Assembly: GCA_963717765.1 (NCBI GenBank)
Contig: CAVQWX010000003.1
Span: 682,001 to 746,000, forward strand
Source: JACDER01 sp963717765
GTDB taxonomy: Bacteria; Actinomycetota; Thermoleophilia; Gaiellales; Gaiellaceae
Reading direction: 5' to 3'
DNA: 64,000 nt
The position numbers were made by a program, and so were the translations under genes. Within the stretch, counting starts at the first letter, position 1. Every line of letters starts with the position of its first letter. This document shows, piece after piece, positions 16,947 to 26,006 of the stretch. The notes under the pieces are model-generated. The model was given only the letters and a program-made list of their open reading frames with translations, was not told where the DNA came from and made no database searches.

Positions 16947-17004
16947 GGTCCGGCCGCAGGCCGGACCGGGGGAGGGGTCTGGGGGAACCGGGAGGTTCCC
17001 CCAG
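16947..17004 (+). repeat. Dispersed two-hairpin element, family 1, copy 1
   Basis: Two perfect hairpins separated by GGGGAGGGGTCT-like sequence: GGTCCGGCC-GCA-GGCCGGACC (16947-16967) and CTGGGGGAACC-GGGA-GGTTCCCCCAG (16979-17004), the second with an 11-bp stem and a GNRA-type loop. The same element, inverted, is at 59795-59853. It abuts the stop codon of the minus-strand HIT-like gene, so it probably forms that transcript's 3' end. The gap 16853-17004 contains nothing else recognisable. Confidence 0.65.
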
Positions 17005-17604
17005 CTAGGAAGACGGGGCGAGCTTGCGCCGGACGATCTCGATCCTCTCCTGCCAGATGTCCTCCGGCACGGGAGGGAGGATGTCGTCCCAGATCGCCGC
17101 AAAGCTGTCGCTCAGCTGCCGCATCCGGGCCGGCCGCCCCATGAACCACCAGTGCAGGTGCTCGCTGCCTTCACCCCACCGGCCGATGTGAACCCGGCCG
17201 ATGTCGCCGACGGCCCGCATGGCGCGCTCGATCCGCTGCATCAGCGGCCCCATCTCCGCCGCCAGCTCTTCCGGCACCGTCTCGATGTCGTAGTGCTCCT
17301 TTGGCTCGAGGATCAAGACAAGCGGCAGTCCGGTCGGGCCGATCGCGGTCAGCTGCCAGTGGTCGTCCTCCCAGACCAGGTCGTCCGCGGTCTTGCCGCA
17401 GGCGTGGCAGTCGACCCCTCCCTCGCCGTGACGCTGCTTCTCATCCTCCGCCGGCGGCTGCAAAGCGCGCGGACGAGTGACGCCCTCGAACGGGAACGTT
17501 TCCCACTCGTCGAGGGGCGGCATCCGCAGCGCATCCTTCGCGCGCTCGTAGAACTGTTCCGGCGTCTCGGGCACTCTCGGGGCCGATGGTAACGTCGCCA
17601 ACAT
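17005..17604 (-). CDS. HIT-like protein with a CxxC motif
   Basis: 199 residues. The C-terminal half ends in VHIGRWGEGSEHLHWWFMGR, where HLHWW is a reduced histidine-triad signature, and the upstream GLPLVLILEPKEHYDIETVP matches the central strand of HIT proteins. The N-terminal part has VDCHACGKTADDLVWED, a Cys-x2-Cys like the zinc-binding start of many HIT hydrolases. Role probably nucleotide-phosphoramidate or -phosphate hydrolysis, but the triad is incomplete. Start ATG 17604 interlocks with the divergent HIT gene start; GTG 17574 (VPETPEQFYERAK) is a realistic alternative. Confidence 0.75.
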   Translation of the reverse strand: MLATLPSAPRVPETPEQFYERAKDALRMPPLDEWETFPFEGVTRPRALQPPAEDEKQRHGEGGVDCHACGKTADDLVWEDDHWQLTAIGPTGLPLVLILEPKEHYDIETVPEELAAEMGPLMQRIERAMRAVGDIGRVHIGRWGEGSEHLHWWFMGRPARMRQLSDSFAAIWDDILPPVPEDIWQERIEIVRRKLAPSS

Positions 17605-18055
17605 GGAGTGGCCCGATCGCTTCTACGAGCTACGGCGCGGTGAGGGCTGCCCGATGTGCGAGCAGGGCCGCCCCGAGGAGACGCCGTGGGGAATCCGCTT
17701 CTTCGCCGGAGAGGTCGCCGACGCGTATCTGCAGCGCGAGAAGCTTCAGCGCGGCTACACGGTGGTCATCTGGCGCGGGCGGCACGTGGCCGAGCCGACC
17801 GAGCTCTCGGCGGAGGAGGCCGCACAGTACTGGCTCGAGCTGCTCGAGGCGGGGAGGAGGCTCGAGCGCGTGTTCGAGCCGGTCAAGGTCAATTACGAGA
17901 CGCTCGGCAATGCGCTCCCGCATCTGCACACACACGTGATGCCGCGCTATGCCGACGACCCCAAGCCGGGGTGGCCGTTCCCGCACCCGGAGGGCGAGCG
18001 AGGCACCTTCGACGAAGGCGACCTGCGGCACGAGGTGGAGGCGTTGCGCGCATGA
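17603..18055 (+). CDS. HIT family hydrolase
   Basis: 150 residues with a full histidine triad, NALPHLHTHVMPRY (H-x-H-x-H), and an N-terminal Cys-x2-Cys (GCPMCEQGRPEE) that often binds zinc with a downstream His. These enzymes cleave alpha-phosphate bonds of nucleotide conjugates. ATG 17603 and the opposite-strand ATG 17604 overlap in one CATG. The stop overlaps the Lhr helicase ATG as ATGA (18052-18055), so helicase translation is probably coupled to this gene. Confidence 0.9.
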   Translation: MEWPDRFYELRRGEGCPMCEQGRPEETPWGIRFFAGEVADAYLQREKLQRGYTVVIWRGRHVAEPTELSAEEAAQYWLELLEAGRRLERVFEPVKVNYETLGNALPHLHTHVMPRYADDPKPGWPFPHPEGERGTFDEGDLRHEVEALRA

Positions 18056-21000
18056 GCGGCCTCGACGTTTTCAGTCCCGAGACGCGCACGTGGTTCGAGG
18101 GCGCCTTCGCCGGTCCGACCCCGGCGCAGGAGCTCGGCTGGCCCGCGATCGCGCGAGGCGGCCACACGCTGATCCAGGCCCCGACCGGCTCCGGCAAGAC
18201 GCTCGCCGCATTCCTGTACGGGATCGACCGCCTCAAGGGCTCGCCCGGCCAGGGCATGCGGCTCCTGTACGTCTCGCCGCTCAAGGCGCTGAACTACGAC
18301 GTCGAGCGGAACCTGCGCGGTCCGCTCGCCGGGCTGAACAGCTCACTCGACGTCGGGGTACGCACGGGGGACACCTCGCAGAAAGAGCGGGCGGCGATGC
18401 TGCGCAAGCCCCCGGACATCCTCATTACGACTCCCGAATCGCTCTATCTCCTGCTTACCTCGCGCGCCCGCGAGAACCTCCGCGGCGTCCAGACGCTGAT
18501 CCTGGACGAGGTGCACGCGGTCGCGGGAACGAAGCGCGGAGCGCACCTCGCGCTCTCGGTCGAGCGGCTGGAACGCCTCGTCGAGGGGCCGCTGCAGCGG
18601 ATCGGCCTGTCCGCGACCCAGCGCCCGCTCGAGGAGATCGGCCGCTTCGTGGCGGGTGGACGCCGGATCGAGCTTGTGGACGCCGGCCGGGCGAAGGAGC
18701 TCGACCTCGAGATCGTCGTCCCGGTCGAGGACATGCGGGAGCCCGGGGGCGGCGGCGAGGACGGCTCGGCGCAGTCCATCTGGCCCTCCATCTACCCCGA
18801 GCTGCTCCGGCTCGTGCGCGAGCACCGCTCGACCATCGTCTTCGTCAACAACCGGCGTCTCGCGGAGCGGCTCGCGCTCAGGCTGAACGAGCTCGCGGCC
18901 GCCGAAGGCGTTGCCCAGGAGCATCGGGAGATAGCCCGCGCCCACCACGGATCGCTGGCGCGCGAGCAGCGCACCGAGATCGAGGAGCTGCTCAAGGCGG
19001 GGCAGATCCCGTGCCTGGTCGCGACGTCGTCGCTCGAGCTCGGCATCGACATGGGCGCCGTTGACCTCGTCATCCAGGTCGAGTCGCCGAAGTCGGTCGC
19101 CCGCGGCCTGCAGCGCGTCGGCCGTGCGGGCCACGAGCTGGGCGCCGTGTCGAAGGGCCGCTTCTTCCCCAAGTTCCGCGCCGACCTGCTCGAGTCCGCG
19201 GTGGTCGCGAAGCGGATGCTCGAAGGGGCGATCGAGGAGACGACCATCCCGCGCAACCCGCTCGACGTCCTCGCGCAGCAGATTGTCGCGATCTGCGCCG
19301 AGGAGGAGATCACGGTGGACGAGCTCCACGAGCTGGTGCGAGGCGCGTACCCCTTTTCCGACCTGTCGCGCGTCCAGCTCGAGAACGTCCTCGACATGCT
19401 GGCCGGTCGCTATCCCTCGGACGAGTTCGCCGAGCTGCGCCCGCGTGTGGTCTGGGACCGCACTGCCGGGCTCGTGCGTGCGCGTGAGGGCGCCCAGCGG
19501 CTGGCGGTCCAGAACGCGGGCACGATCCCCGACCGTGGCCTCTTCGGCGTGCACCTGGTGGACGGGGGCGGTCGCGTGGGCGAGCTGGACGAGGAGATGG
19601 TGTACGAGGCGCGTGCCGGACAGGTGATCCTGCTCGGCGCGTCGAGCTGGCGGATCGAGGAGATCACGCGCGACCGGGTGCTCGTGTCCCCCGCGCCCGG
19701 AGTCCCCGGGGCCGTGCCGTTCTGGAAGGGCGAAGGCGTGGGGCGGCCGTACGAGCTCGGAGAAGCGATCGGCCAGACCTCGCGGGAGCTTGTAGCTCTT
19801 TCGGACGAGCGAGCCGTCGAACGCCTGGCGGGCGAGCACCGGCTCGACCGGCGCGCGGCGGCGAACCTCGTCACGTTTCTCCGAGAGCAGGAGGCGGCCA
19901 CGCGGGTCGTCCCCTCCGATCGGGCAATCGTTGTCGAGCGCTTCCGCGACGAGATCGGCGACTGGCGTGTCTGCATCCTCACGCCCTTCGGAGCGCGTGT
20001 GCACGCGCCCTGGGGCCTCGCCCTCACCTCCCGGCTCCGCGACTCGCTCGGACTCGAGGTGCAGTCGATCTGGTCGGACGACGGGATCGCTCTCCACCTT
20101 CCCGACGCCGACACGTCGCCGCCGCTCGACGACCTGATGCTCGAGCCCGACGAGGTCGAGGAGCTGGTCGTGGCGGAGCTCGGAGGCAGCGCGCTGTTCG
20201 GAGCGCGCTTTCGCGAGAACGCGGCGCGGGCCCTGCTCATCCCACGGCGCCGGCCGGGAGAGCGCACTCCGCTCTGGCAGCAGCGGCTCAAGGCGCAGAG
20301 CCTCCTGCAGGTCGCGCGCCGCTACGGCTCGTTCCCGGTCGTCCTCGAGACGTACCGGGAGTGCCTGCAGGACGTGTTCGATCTCCCGGCGCTGAAGCAG
20401 ATCCTGCGCGGGCTGAAAACGCGCGAGCTCGATCTCGTGGACGTGGAGACTCCGTCCGCGTCGCCGTACTCGACCTCGTTGCTCTTCGACTACATCGCGA
20501 CGTACATGTACGAGGACGACACGCCGCCGGCCGAGCGGCGCGCCCAGGCGCTGTCCCTCGACCGCGACTTGCTGCGCGAGCTGCTCGGCCAGGAGGAGCT
20601 GCGCGACCTGCTCGATGCCGACGCCGTGAAGGAAGTGGAGCGCCAGCTCGCGGGCCGCCCGCGCAACCCCGACGAGCTGCACGACGTCCTCCGTCGCACC
20701 GGGCACCTGCGGAAGGGCGAGTACGAGGCCGAGCTGGGAGAGCCGCTCCTGCGCGAGCGGCGCGCTGTCGAGGTTCGGGTCGGGGGAGAGGACGTGCTGG
20801 TCGCGGCCGAGGACGCCGGGCGCTACAGGGACGCGCTCGGGGCGATGCCGCCTGGAGGCCTTCCCTCGGCGTTCCTCGAGAAGACCGACGAGCCGCTGCC
20901 CTCGCTTCTCCTGCGCTTCGCGCGCTCACGCGGCCCGTTCACGACCGCAGAGGCGGCCGAGCGCTTCGGCCTCGAGCTCGATACGGCCGAAGGCGAGCTG

Positions 21001-22317
21001 GCGGCGCTCGAGCGGGCGGACAAGCTCGTCCGCGGCGAGCTGCGGCCGGGCGGCACGGAGCGGGAATGGTGCGACCCGGACGTTCTTCGCCGCCTGCGCC
21101 GGGCCTCGCTCGCCGCGCTGCGGCGTGAAGTCGAGCCGACCGAGCAGGCTGCGCTCGGCCGCTTCCTCGCAGGCTGGCAGGGCGTCGACCGGCGCGCGAC
21201 GCTGCGCGAGGCCCTCGTGCCGCTCCAGGCGCTGCCGCTGCCGGTGGCGCTCTGGGAGTCCGAGCTCCTGCCGCGTCGCGTCCCGGGCTACCAACCGGCG
21301 CAGCTCGACCAGCTGTGCGCCTCGGGCGAGGTCGTCTGGGTCGGGGCGGGCCTCGACCGAGTCGCGATCTACTTCCGCGACGACGCCCCGGCGTTGGGGC
21401 GGGTGGCATCAGCCGAGCGGCCGGAGGGCGAGGTGCACGACAGGCTGCGCGAGACTCTCTCCTCGAGCGCCGAGTTCTGGTTCGACCTGCTCGAAACGGC
21501 GAACCTCGACCCCGAAGTGGCGCTTCCAGCGCTGTGGGAGCTCGTCTGGGCGGGCGAGGTCACGAACGACGCCTGGACGCCGCTTCGCGCCGGGCGCCGG
21601 TACGGCATTCCACGCCCCGAGCGCCGCCCGCGGCGGTTCTCGCGCCAGCGGGCCAGCTCGATCACGGCGACTCAGGGACGGTGGTCGCTGACCGACCGTC
21701 TCTTCCGCGGACAACCCGACCGGCGCGCGCTCGCCGAGCTGCTGCTCGAACGGCAGGGAATCGTGACCCGGGACGGCGTCCGCGCCGAGGGTATCCCCGG
21801 CGGCTACGGCGCGGTCTACGGCGAGCTGCGGGCGCTCGAGACGCTCGGCCTGTGCCGGCGCGGCTACTTCGTGGAGGGCCTGGGCGGAGCCCAGTTCGCG
21901 CTCGGCGGGGCGGTGGAGCGGCTGCGCGAGCTGAGGGGCCGCGAGGACGACCGTCCCGAGGCTCTTGTCCTGGCCGCCGCCGACCCGGCGCAGCCGTACG
22001 GGGCGGCGCTGCCCTGGCCGCGCCGCGCGGGGGCCCGCGCCGCGCGGGTCGCCGGCGCGCACGTCGTCCTCCTCGGCGGCGAGGCCGCGCTCTTCGTCGA
22101 GCGCGGGGGCCGGTCGCTCGTCCCGCTGCGCGACCCGGACGACGAATGGCTCCGTCCGGCGCTCGTGGCGCTCGTCGAGCACGTCAGGCGCCGTGGCCTG
22201 AAGCGGCTCGCGGTCGAGCGCTTCGACGGCGAGCCGGTCGCCGAGTCGAACGTGATGCCGCTCCTGCTCGAGGCGGGCTTCCAGGCTGGTCCCCGCCGCG
22301 CAGTCCTGCGGCCGTGA
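18052..22317 (+). CDS. Lhr-family superfamily 2 ATP-dependent helicase
   Basis: 1421-residue large helicase. Helicase core: Walker A APTGSGKT (residues 43-50), motif Ia YVSPLKALNYD, DEVH box TLILDEVHAVAGTKRGAHL, motif III GLSATQRP, and motif VI QRVGRAGHELG with SLELGIDMGAVDLVIQ before it. The core is followed by winged-helix and Lhr-specific domains (about 420-850). A long C-terminal half ends at residue 1421, matching full-length bacterial Lhr rather than the short Lhr-core form. Role: 3'-5' translocation on ssDNA and unwinding of RNA:DNA in repair. Start chosen at ATG 18052 from ATGA overlap with the HIT gene; upstream frame is unrelated. Confidence 0.94.
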   Translation: MSGLDVFSPETRTWFEGAFAGPTPAQELGWPAIARGGHTLIQAPTGSGKTLAAFLYGIDRLKGSPGQGMRLLYVSPLKALNYDVERNLRGPLAGLNSSLDVGVRTGDTSQKERAAMLRKPPDILITTPESLYLLLTSRARENLRGVQTLILDEVHAVAGTKRGAHLALSVERLERLVEGPLQRIGLSATQRPLEEIGRFVAGGRRIELVDAGRAKELDLEIVVPVEDMREPGGGGEDGSAQSIWPSIYPELLRLVREHRSTIVFVNNRRLAERLALRLNELAAAEGVAQEHREIARAHHGSLAREQRTEIEELLKAGQIPCLVATSSLELGIDMGAVDLVIQVESPKSVARGLQRVGRAGHELGAVSKGRFFPKFRADLLESAVVAKRMLEGAIEETTIPRNPLDVLAQQIVAICAEEEITVDELHELVRGAYPFSDLSRVQLENVLDMLAGRYPSDEFAELRPRVVWDRTAGLVRAREGAQRLAVQNAGTIPDRGLFGVHLVDGGGRVGELDEEMVYEARAGQVILLGASSWRIEEITRDRVLVSPAPGVPGAVPFWKGEGVGRPYELGEAIGQTSRELVALSDERAVERLAGEHRLDRRAAANLVTFLREQEAATRVVPSDRAIVVERFRDEIGDWRVCILTPFGARVHAPWGLALTSRLRDSLGLEVQSIWSDDGIALHLPDADTSPPLDDLMLEPDEVEELVVAELGGSALFGARFRENAARALLIPRRRPGERTPLWQQRLKAQSLLQVARRYGSFPVVLETYRECLQDVFDLPALKQILRGLKTRELDLVDVETPSASPYSTSLLFDYIATYMYEDDTPPAERRAQALSLDRDLLRELLGQEELRDLLDADAVKEVERQLAGRPRNPDELHDVLRRTGHLRKGEYEAELGEPLLRERRAVEVRVGGEDVLVAAEDAGRYRDALGAMPPGGLPSAFLEKTDEPLPSLLLRFARSRGPFTTAEAAERFGLELDTAEGELAALERADKLVRGELRPGGTEREWCDPDVLRRLRRASLAALRREVEPTEQAALGRFLAGWQGVDRRATLREALVPLQALPLPVALWESELLPRRVPGYQPAQLDQLCASGEVVWVGAGLDRVAIYFRDDAPALGRVASAERPEGEVHDRLRETLSSSAEFWFDLLETANLDPEVALPALWELVWAGEVTNDAWTPLRAGRRYGIPRPERRPRRFSRQRASSITATQGRWSLTDRLFRGQPDRRALAELLLERQGIVTRDGVRAEGIPGGYGAVYGELRALETLGLCRRGYFVEGLGGAQFALGGAVERLRELRGREDDRPEALVLAAADPAQPYGAALPWPRRAGARAARVAGAHVVLLGGEAALFVERGGRSLVPLRDPDDEWLRPALVALVEHVRRRGLKRLAVERFDGEPVAESNVMPLLLEAGFQAGPRRAVLRP

Positions 22318-22344
22318 TCGACGTCGGCCCGCTCCTGGACGTCC

Positions 22345-22650
22345 ATGCGGCGGGCTAGGGCCGCCTGCGCGCTCGCCGCCGGCGCTGCGCTCCTCACCGC
22401 GTGTGCAGAGGCTCCCGCCCAGCACGCGGCGCGGCTCAAGGTCGAGCAGGCGGCTGCGGCGGCGGGCCGAAGCGGTGCGACGAAGTGCACGGCGAACCCG
22501 CGGATCCTCTACGCCCAGGGTCCCACGGCGAGCGTCTTCGTCTGCCTCGTCAAGGTCGGGGGCGGGTCGTGTGACCGCTACATCGTCAGGCGGGGCGAGG
22601 TGCGGCTCCAGCTGCGCGAGGCCGACTGCATCCTCCCCGGAGGGACCTAG
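22345..22650 (+). CDS. Small lipoprotein, unknown function
   Basis: 101 residues with a lipoprotein signal peptide (AAGAALLTAC, Cys20), a short helical segment rich in Ala, and three more cysteines in KCTANP, VFVCLVKVGGGSCDRY and EADCILPG. The cysteine pattern suggests disulfides in an exported domain of about 55 residues. No family recognised. It lies between the Lhr helicase (27 bases away) and the glycosylase gene that begins at the very next base after its stop. Confidence 0.6.
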   Translation: MRRARAACALAAGAALLTACAEAPAQHAARLKVEQAAAAAGRSGATKCTANPRILYAQGPTASVFVCLVKVGGGSCDRYIVRRGEVRLQLREADCILPGGT

Positions 22651-23371
22651 TTGCCGGAAGGGGATTCGCTCCACCGAGCCGCGCGGCGCATCCAGGTGCT
22701 GGTGGGGGACGAAGATCGACGCGGAGGCGCCGCATCCGCGCGGTGCGGCGGTGGCGTCGCTGGTGGACGGGCGGCGGCTCGTCTCGACGCGCGCCGTGGG
22801 CAAGAACCTTCTGCTCGAATTCGACGGCGGCGTCGTCGTCCGCAGCCACCTCCGCATGCGCGGCCGCTGGAGCGTCGTTCCCGCCGGGTCCAAGCGCGCC
22901 GGCCGGCCCTGGCTCGTGCTGCGCGGGCGGGAGCATGAAGCGGTTCTCTGGAACGGGCCCGTGCTCGAGCTCGAACGGGGGCGGACGGCCAGGCTCGGGC
23001 CGGACATCCTCACCGAGCGCGTCGACGCCTCCCGGCTCCGTGGCGTCGACGCTCGGCGGGAGCTCGGCGACGTCCTCCTCGACCAGCGCGTCGTTGCCGG
23101 AATAGGCAATCTGTGGAAGGCAGAAGCGCTATGGCGGGCCCGCGTGTCGCCCTGGCGCACGGTTGGCGAGACGTCTGACGAGGAGCTCCAGCTCGTGCTG
23201 GACGAGGCTGCGCGCTCGATGAAGGCGTCGCTGGAAGGCGCGCGCCATCCCCGCCGGTCGGTCTACCGCCGTGCCGGCCGTCCATGCCCGCGCTGCGGCA
23301 CGCCGGTGGCGTCGCGGGGCCAGGGGGACGACAACCGGATCGCGTACTGGTGTCCCGGCTGTCAGTCGTAG
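22651..23371 (+). pseudogene. nei: Fpg/Nei-type DNA glycosylase, one frameshift
   Basis: Bifunctional DNA glycosylase/AP lyase for oxidised bases. TTG 22651 gives M-PEGDSLHRAARRIQVLVG, with the catalytic Pro2 and Glu3 of the Nei branch. Inside a run of five Gs (22704-22708) the frame changes; dropping one G yields the continuation KIDAEAPHPRGAAVASLVDG, KNLLLEFDGGVVVRSHL, then DQRVVAGIGNLWKAEALW (H2TH region) and a C-terminal zinc finger CPRCGTPVAS...YWCPGCQ. All domains are otherwise intact and of normal length, so a homopolymer sequencing error is as likely as true inactivation. Confidence 0.85.
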
Positions 23372-23685
23372 ACGAGCTCGCAGCCCGGATCTCGGCGCTG
23401 CCCTTCCGGCACGGATCGGCGTGGACGGCGTCGACGCGGCCGGGAAGACGACGCTCGCCGACGAGCTCGCCGGGCGCCTGCCGGAGGCAGCGCGCTTCCG
23501 GCCGGAGCTGGACGACCTCTGGACGTTCCGCATCCTGCTCCACGTCGAGCTCGAGGATTCGACAGGCGCGGGGTCGAGCGCAACGGCGCCGCCAAGGAGG
23601 CGGTCTACCGGCGGCGCTAGTCCTCGACAACTCCGACCCCGACGAGCCCAGACTCAGCCCTGGCGCGGCGGACCGCCGTTCTTGA
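23350..23685 (+). pseudogene. Decayed uridine-kinase-like P-loop kinase
   Basis: GTG 23350 gives VVDELAARISALPF, then a frame change leads to RIGVDGVDAAGKTTLADELA, an intact Walker A. The sequence jumps directly from GRLPEAARF to RPELDDLWTFRILLHVE, which in the family are separated by about 80 residues, so the middle was deleted. Fragments RRGVERNGAAKEAVYRRR and VLDNSDPDEPRL follow in two other frames. The remnant overlaps the glycosylase 3' end and the convergent acyltransferase 3' end. Nothing else occupies 23372-23653. Confidence 0.72.
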
Positions 23686-24409
23686 CGAACGGGAAGATGT
23701 AGGGCAGGAAGCGCTTCGTCCCGTCCGAGAGCTCACGGGGGAAGCCGCGGGCCACGGCCTCACCGGCCAGGCGCCAGAGCTTGAGGATCTCCTCGCTCAC
23801 TACCTCGGTCAGCGCGGTGTAGCCCTCCCGGTCCCGGCTGTAGCCCTCGGTCGGGATTGCGTCGCCAAACACGACGGCGCACGCCCGCCGGTTGGTCTTT
23901 GCGTTCCACTTGAACGTCTCGACGGCGCAGGGGACGACGGGAACGCTCTCCTGCATCGCGATCATCATCCCGCCGAGCTTTACCTCGCCCGGATACCCGA
24001 ACCGTTGCCGCGTGCCCTCGACGTGGACCCCGGCGACATGCCCTTCGCGGACGAGCCGGCGCGCCTCGCGCAACGCCTCGCGGTCGGCGAGACCCCGCTT
24101 GACCGGAAAGGCGCCCGTCCAGATGAGCGACTGCCCGATCACGGGCATTGCGAGTAGCTCCGCCTTGGCCATGTTGAAGACCACCCGGGGGGAATGGATC
24201 CCGATCAGCACATGGTCGATCGCCGCGAAGTGGTTGGCGGCGAGCACGAATCCGCCCTCGGAGGGGACTCGGTCGAGGCCGTAGCCGCGCGAGCCCGGGG
24301 CGAGGTAGGCGTACGAGGCGAGGGCGCAGCCGAAGCGGAGCCCGTACGGCCACAGGATCTCCGGGTCCTCGTTCCAGAGCCGGCCGATGCCGAGATCCTT
24401 CAGTCGCAC
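23654..24409 (-). CDS. 1-acyl-glycerol-3-phosphate acyltransferase-type enzyme (PlsC family)
   Basis: 251 residues. The acyltransferase catalytic motif NH-x4-D is present (LAANHFAAIDHVL), followed by the glycerol-phosphate-binding FPVKRGLADREALREAR and the block III motif VEGTRQRFG (EGTR). Then VPVVPCAVETFKWN. Expected to attach an acyl chain from acyl-CoA or acyl-ACP to lysophosphatidate at the inner membrane; the exact acceptor is not proven. GTG start 24409; no membrane helix is obvious. The 3' end converges on a decayed kinase gene. Confidence 0.88.
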   Translation of the reverse strand: MRLKDLGIGRLWNEDPEILWPYGLRFGCALASYAYLAPGSRGYGLDRVPSEGGFVLAANHFAAIDHVLIGIHSPRVVFNMAKAELLAMPVIGQSLIWTGAFPVKRGLADREALREARRLVREGHVAGVHVEGTRQRFGYPGEVKLGGMMIAMQESVPVVPCAVETFKWNAKTNRRACAVVFGDAIPTEGYSRDREGYTALTEVVSEEILKLWRLAGEAVARGFPRELSDGTKRFLPYIFPFVKNGGPPRQG

Positions 24410-24492
24410 GGACGCTCAGCCTAAAGGCTTGCCGGGCTCGCACCGCCGGATTCCATAGAGGAGAGGAACCCCCGGCCGCGTAGGGGGAGGAC

Positions 24493-25737
24493 GTGGCGGT
24501 CCGCTCCGAAAACCTGCACCGTGCGCTCCGATGCTTTTGTCTCGGCGCGTTCCACCTGCTCGGCAGCGAGCAGACGGAGGTCCCGTTCGCCTTCGAGGAG
24601 CACGCGGCGCCGGGACGACCCTCGCTGTACGAGTACCGGCCGCTCGTCCGCAACTTCGTGGAGGCCCGCGCCGACCGCCTGGCCCGCCATGAGGATGCGC
24701 GGATCGCGATCGAGGAGCTGCGCCGCGAGCCGGCGGCCGCGATCTTCGCGCGCGCACACGCCGGCCTGAAGCCGACCGAGGACGAGGCGCTGCTGCGCAC
24801 TGTCCTGCTCCCTGTGCTGATCAAGACCGCTGAGGCCTGCGGCGGATTCGACTGGGACGACGGCGCCTTCGACCACGCGTACGCGGACTTCGAGCGCTCG
24901 CTCTTCGGCGAGGGGCGCGCCTATGCAGCCGTCACACCGGTGGTCGGGATCTCCGCCCCGTTGCAGCTGGAGCTCGGCCGTGGCATCCGCCTGCGCCCGG
25001 CGGCGACCGGCGAGCTCGCCGCCCTCTGGCCGGAGGCGCGCGGGCTGCTGCCATCCGGCTTCGGTCGCGAGCCCGACCGTCTGTGCGTCCTCGAGTTGGA
25101 GCAGGCTCTCGCCCCGCAGGCAGTCGAGCCGCCGGACGCGCCGGGCGAGATCGGGGACATCGTCACCTCGCTCAGGCTTGCGACCGCGGCACCCGTCGCC
25201 GCCGGCCCAGTCCTCTTCGAGCGGCTCGACTGGCGACCGCTCGGCATCCGTCCCGTCCTGCCCATCTCGGCGAGCCAGCCCGCGGGCGAGGCGACGCGAC
25301 TCGACGCCTTCCGTGCGCGGCTCGCGTCCGAGCTCGTCGACCGCCTCGCGGCCGCCGACGCCGATCCCGAGCTCGGCGAGGCGCTCGACCGCTGGGAGCT
25401 GTCCCTCTTCCAGGACGAGCCGTTCCGCTCCGAGCAGCTGCGGGAGTCGCTGACCGCGCTCCTCGGCGGCACCGACGGGTTGTGGGCGGCAGCGCTGCGC
25501 GCCTCCCTTCTCCTGGGAGAGACGCCCCGGGAACGCGCCGGCGTGATGGAACGGCTCAGCCGCCTCGCCCGCGGGGAGCGAGTGGACGCCGATGACGGGG
25601 ACCTCCAGCGTCGCGCGCTCGTCGAGGTGCTGATGCACGACGACCGGGCCAGCCTCGTAGAGGCGCTCGACGAGTCGGCGCTCGGCCTGAGGCCGCGTCC
25701 GACCGGCTACTTCGCGGCGCGGGCAATCGCGAGTTAG
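24493..25737 (+). CDS. Unknown protein, 414 residues
   Basis: Starts at GTG 24493 with a good ribosome-binding site (GGGGGAGGA about 6 bases upstream). No signal peptide or membrane helix. The sequence is soluble, helical and acidic. Notable blocks: LHRALRCFCLGAFHLLGSEQ, YEYRPLVRNFVEARADRLAR, KTAEACGGFDWDDGAFD, and a C-terminal LARGERVDADDGDLQRRALV. No catalytic or binding motif known to me is visible, and I could not assign a family. It precedes a small helical protein, ParA and FtsZ on the same strand, so membership in that operon is possible. Confidence 0.65.
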   Translation: MAVRSENLHRALRCFCLGAFHLLGSEQTEVPFAFEEHAAPGRPSLYEYRPLVRNFVEARADRLARHEDARIAIEELRREPAAAIFARAHAGLKPTEDEALLRTVLLPVLIKTAEACGGFDWDDGAFDHAYADFERSLFGEGRAYAAVTPVVGISAPLQLELGRGIRLRPAATGELAALWPEARGLLPSGFGREPDRLCVLELEQALAPQAVEPPDAPGEIGDIVTSLRLATAAPVAAGPVLFERLDWRPLGIRPVLPISASQPAGEATRLDAFRARLASELVDRLAAADADPELGEALDRWELSLFQDEPFRSEQLRESLTALLGGTDGLWAAALRASLLLGETPRERAGVMERLSRLARGERVDADDGDLQRRALVEVLMHDDRASLVEALDESALGLRPRPTGYFAARAIAS

Positions 25738-25778
25738 TCGTCACAGACACGTCACATGCGCGGGGGTACCCTCGGAAG

Positions 25779-26006
25779 ATGGACATCCTCGAGCGGCTCA
25801 GCAGGATCGAGCGCCTGGAGCAGGACGAGGCTCCGGCGGACGTTCTCCTGAACGAGGTGCGCGCGCTACTCGCGGCGGCGGAAGAATGGGTGCGGTCCGA
25901 CGGGGCCGCGAACGAGCGGGCGCAGGCGGCGGTCCAGGGGCTGCGCGAAGCGCTCGATACTGGTGGGGAACCCGTTCTGGCACCCGAAAGGACTTTGGTA
26001 GCCTGA
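25779..26006 (+). CDS. Small acidic helical protein upstream of parA
   Basis: 75 residues, predicted all-helical with heptad-like spacing (ILERLSRIERLEQDEAPADV, then LLNEVRALLAAAEEWV). No signal or motif. A GGAAG sequence sits just upstream of ATG 25779. It is 96 bases before the ParA start, separated by a GAGCCC-TGATG-GGGCTC hairpin (26017-26033). A ParA accessory role is only a guess from position. Codon usage is like the neighbours, supporting a real gene. Confidence 0.6.
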   Translation: MDILERLSRIERLEQDEAPADVLLNEVRALLAAAEEWVRSDGAANERAQAAVQGLREALDTGGEPVLAPERTLVA

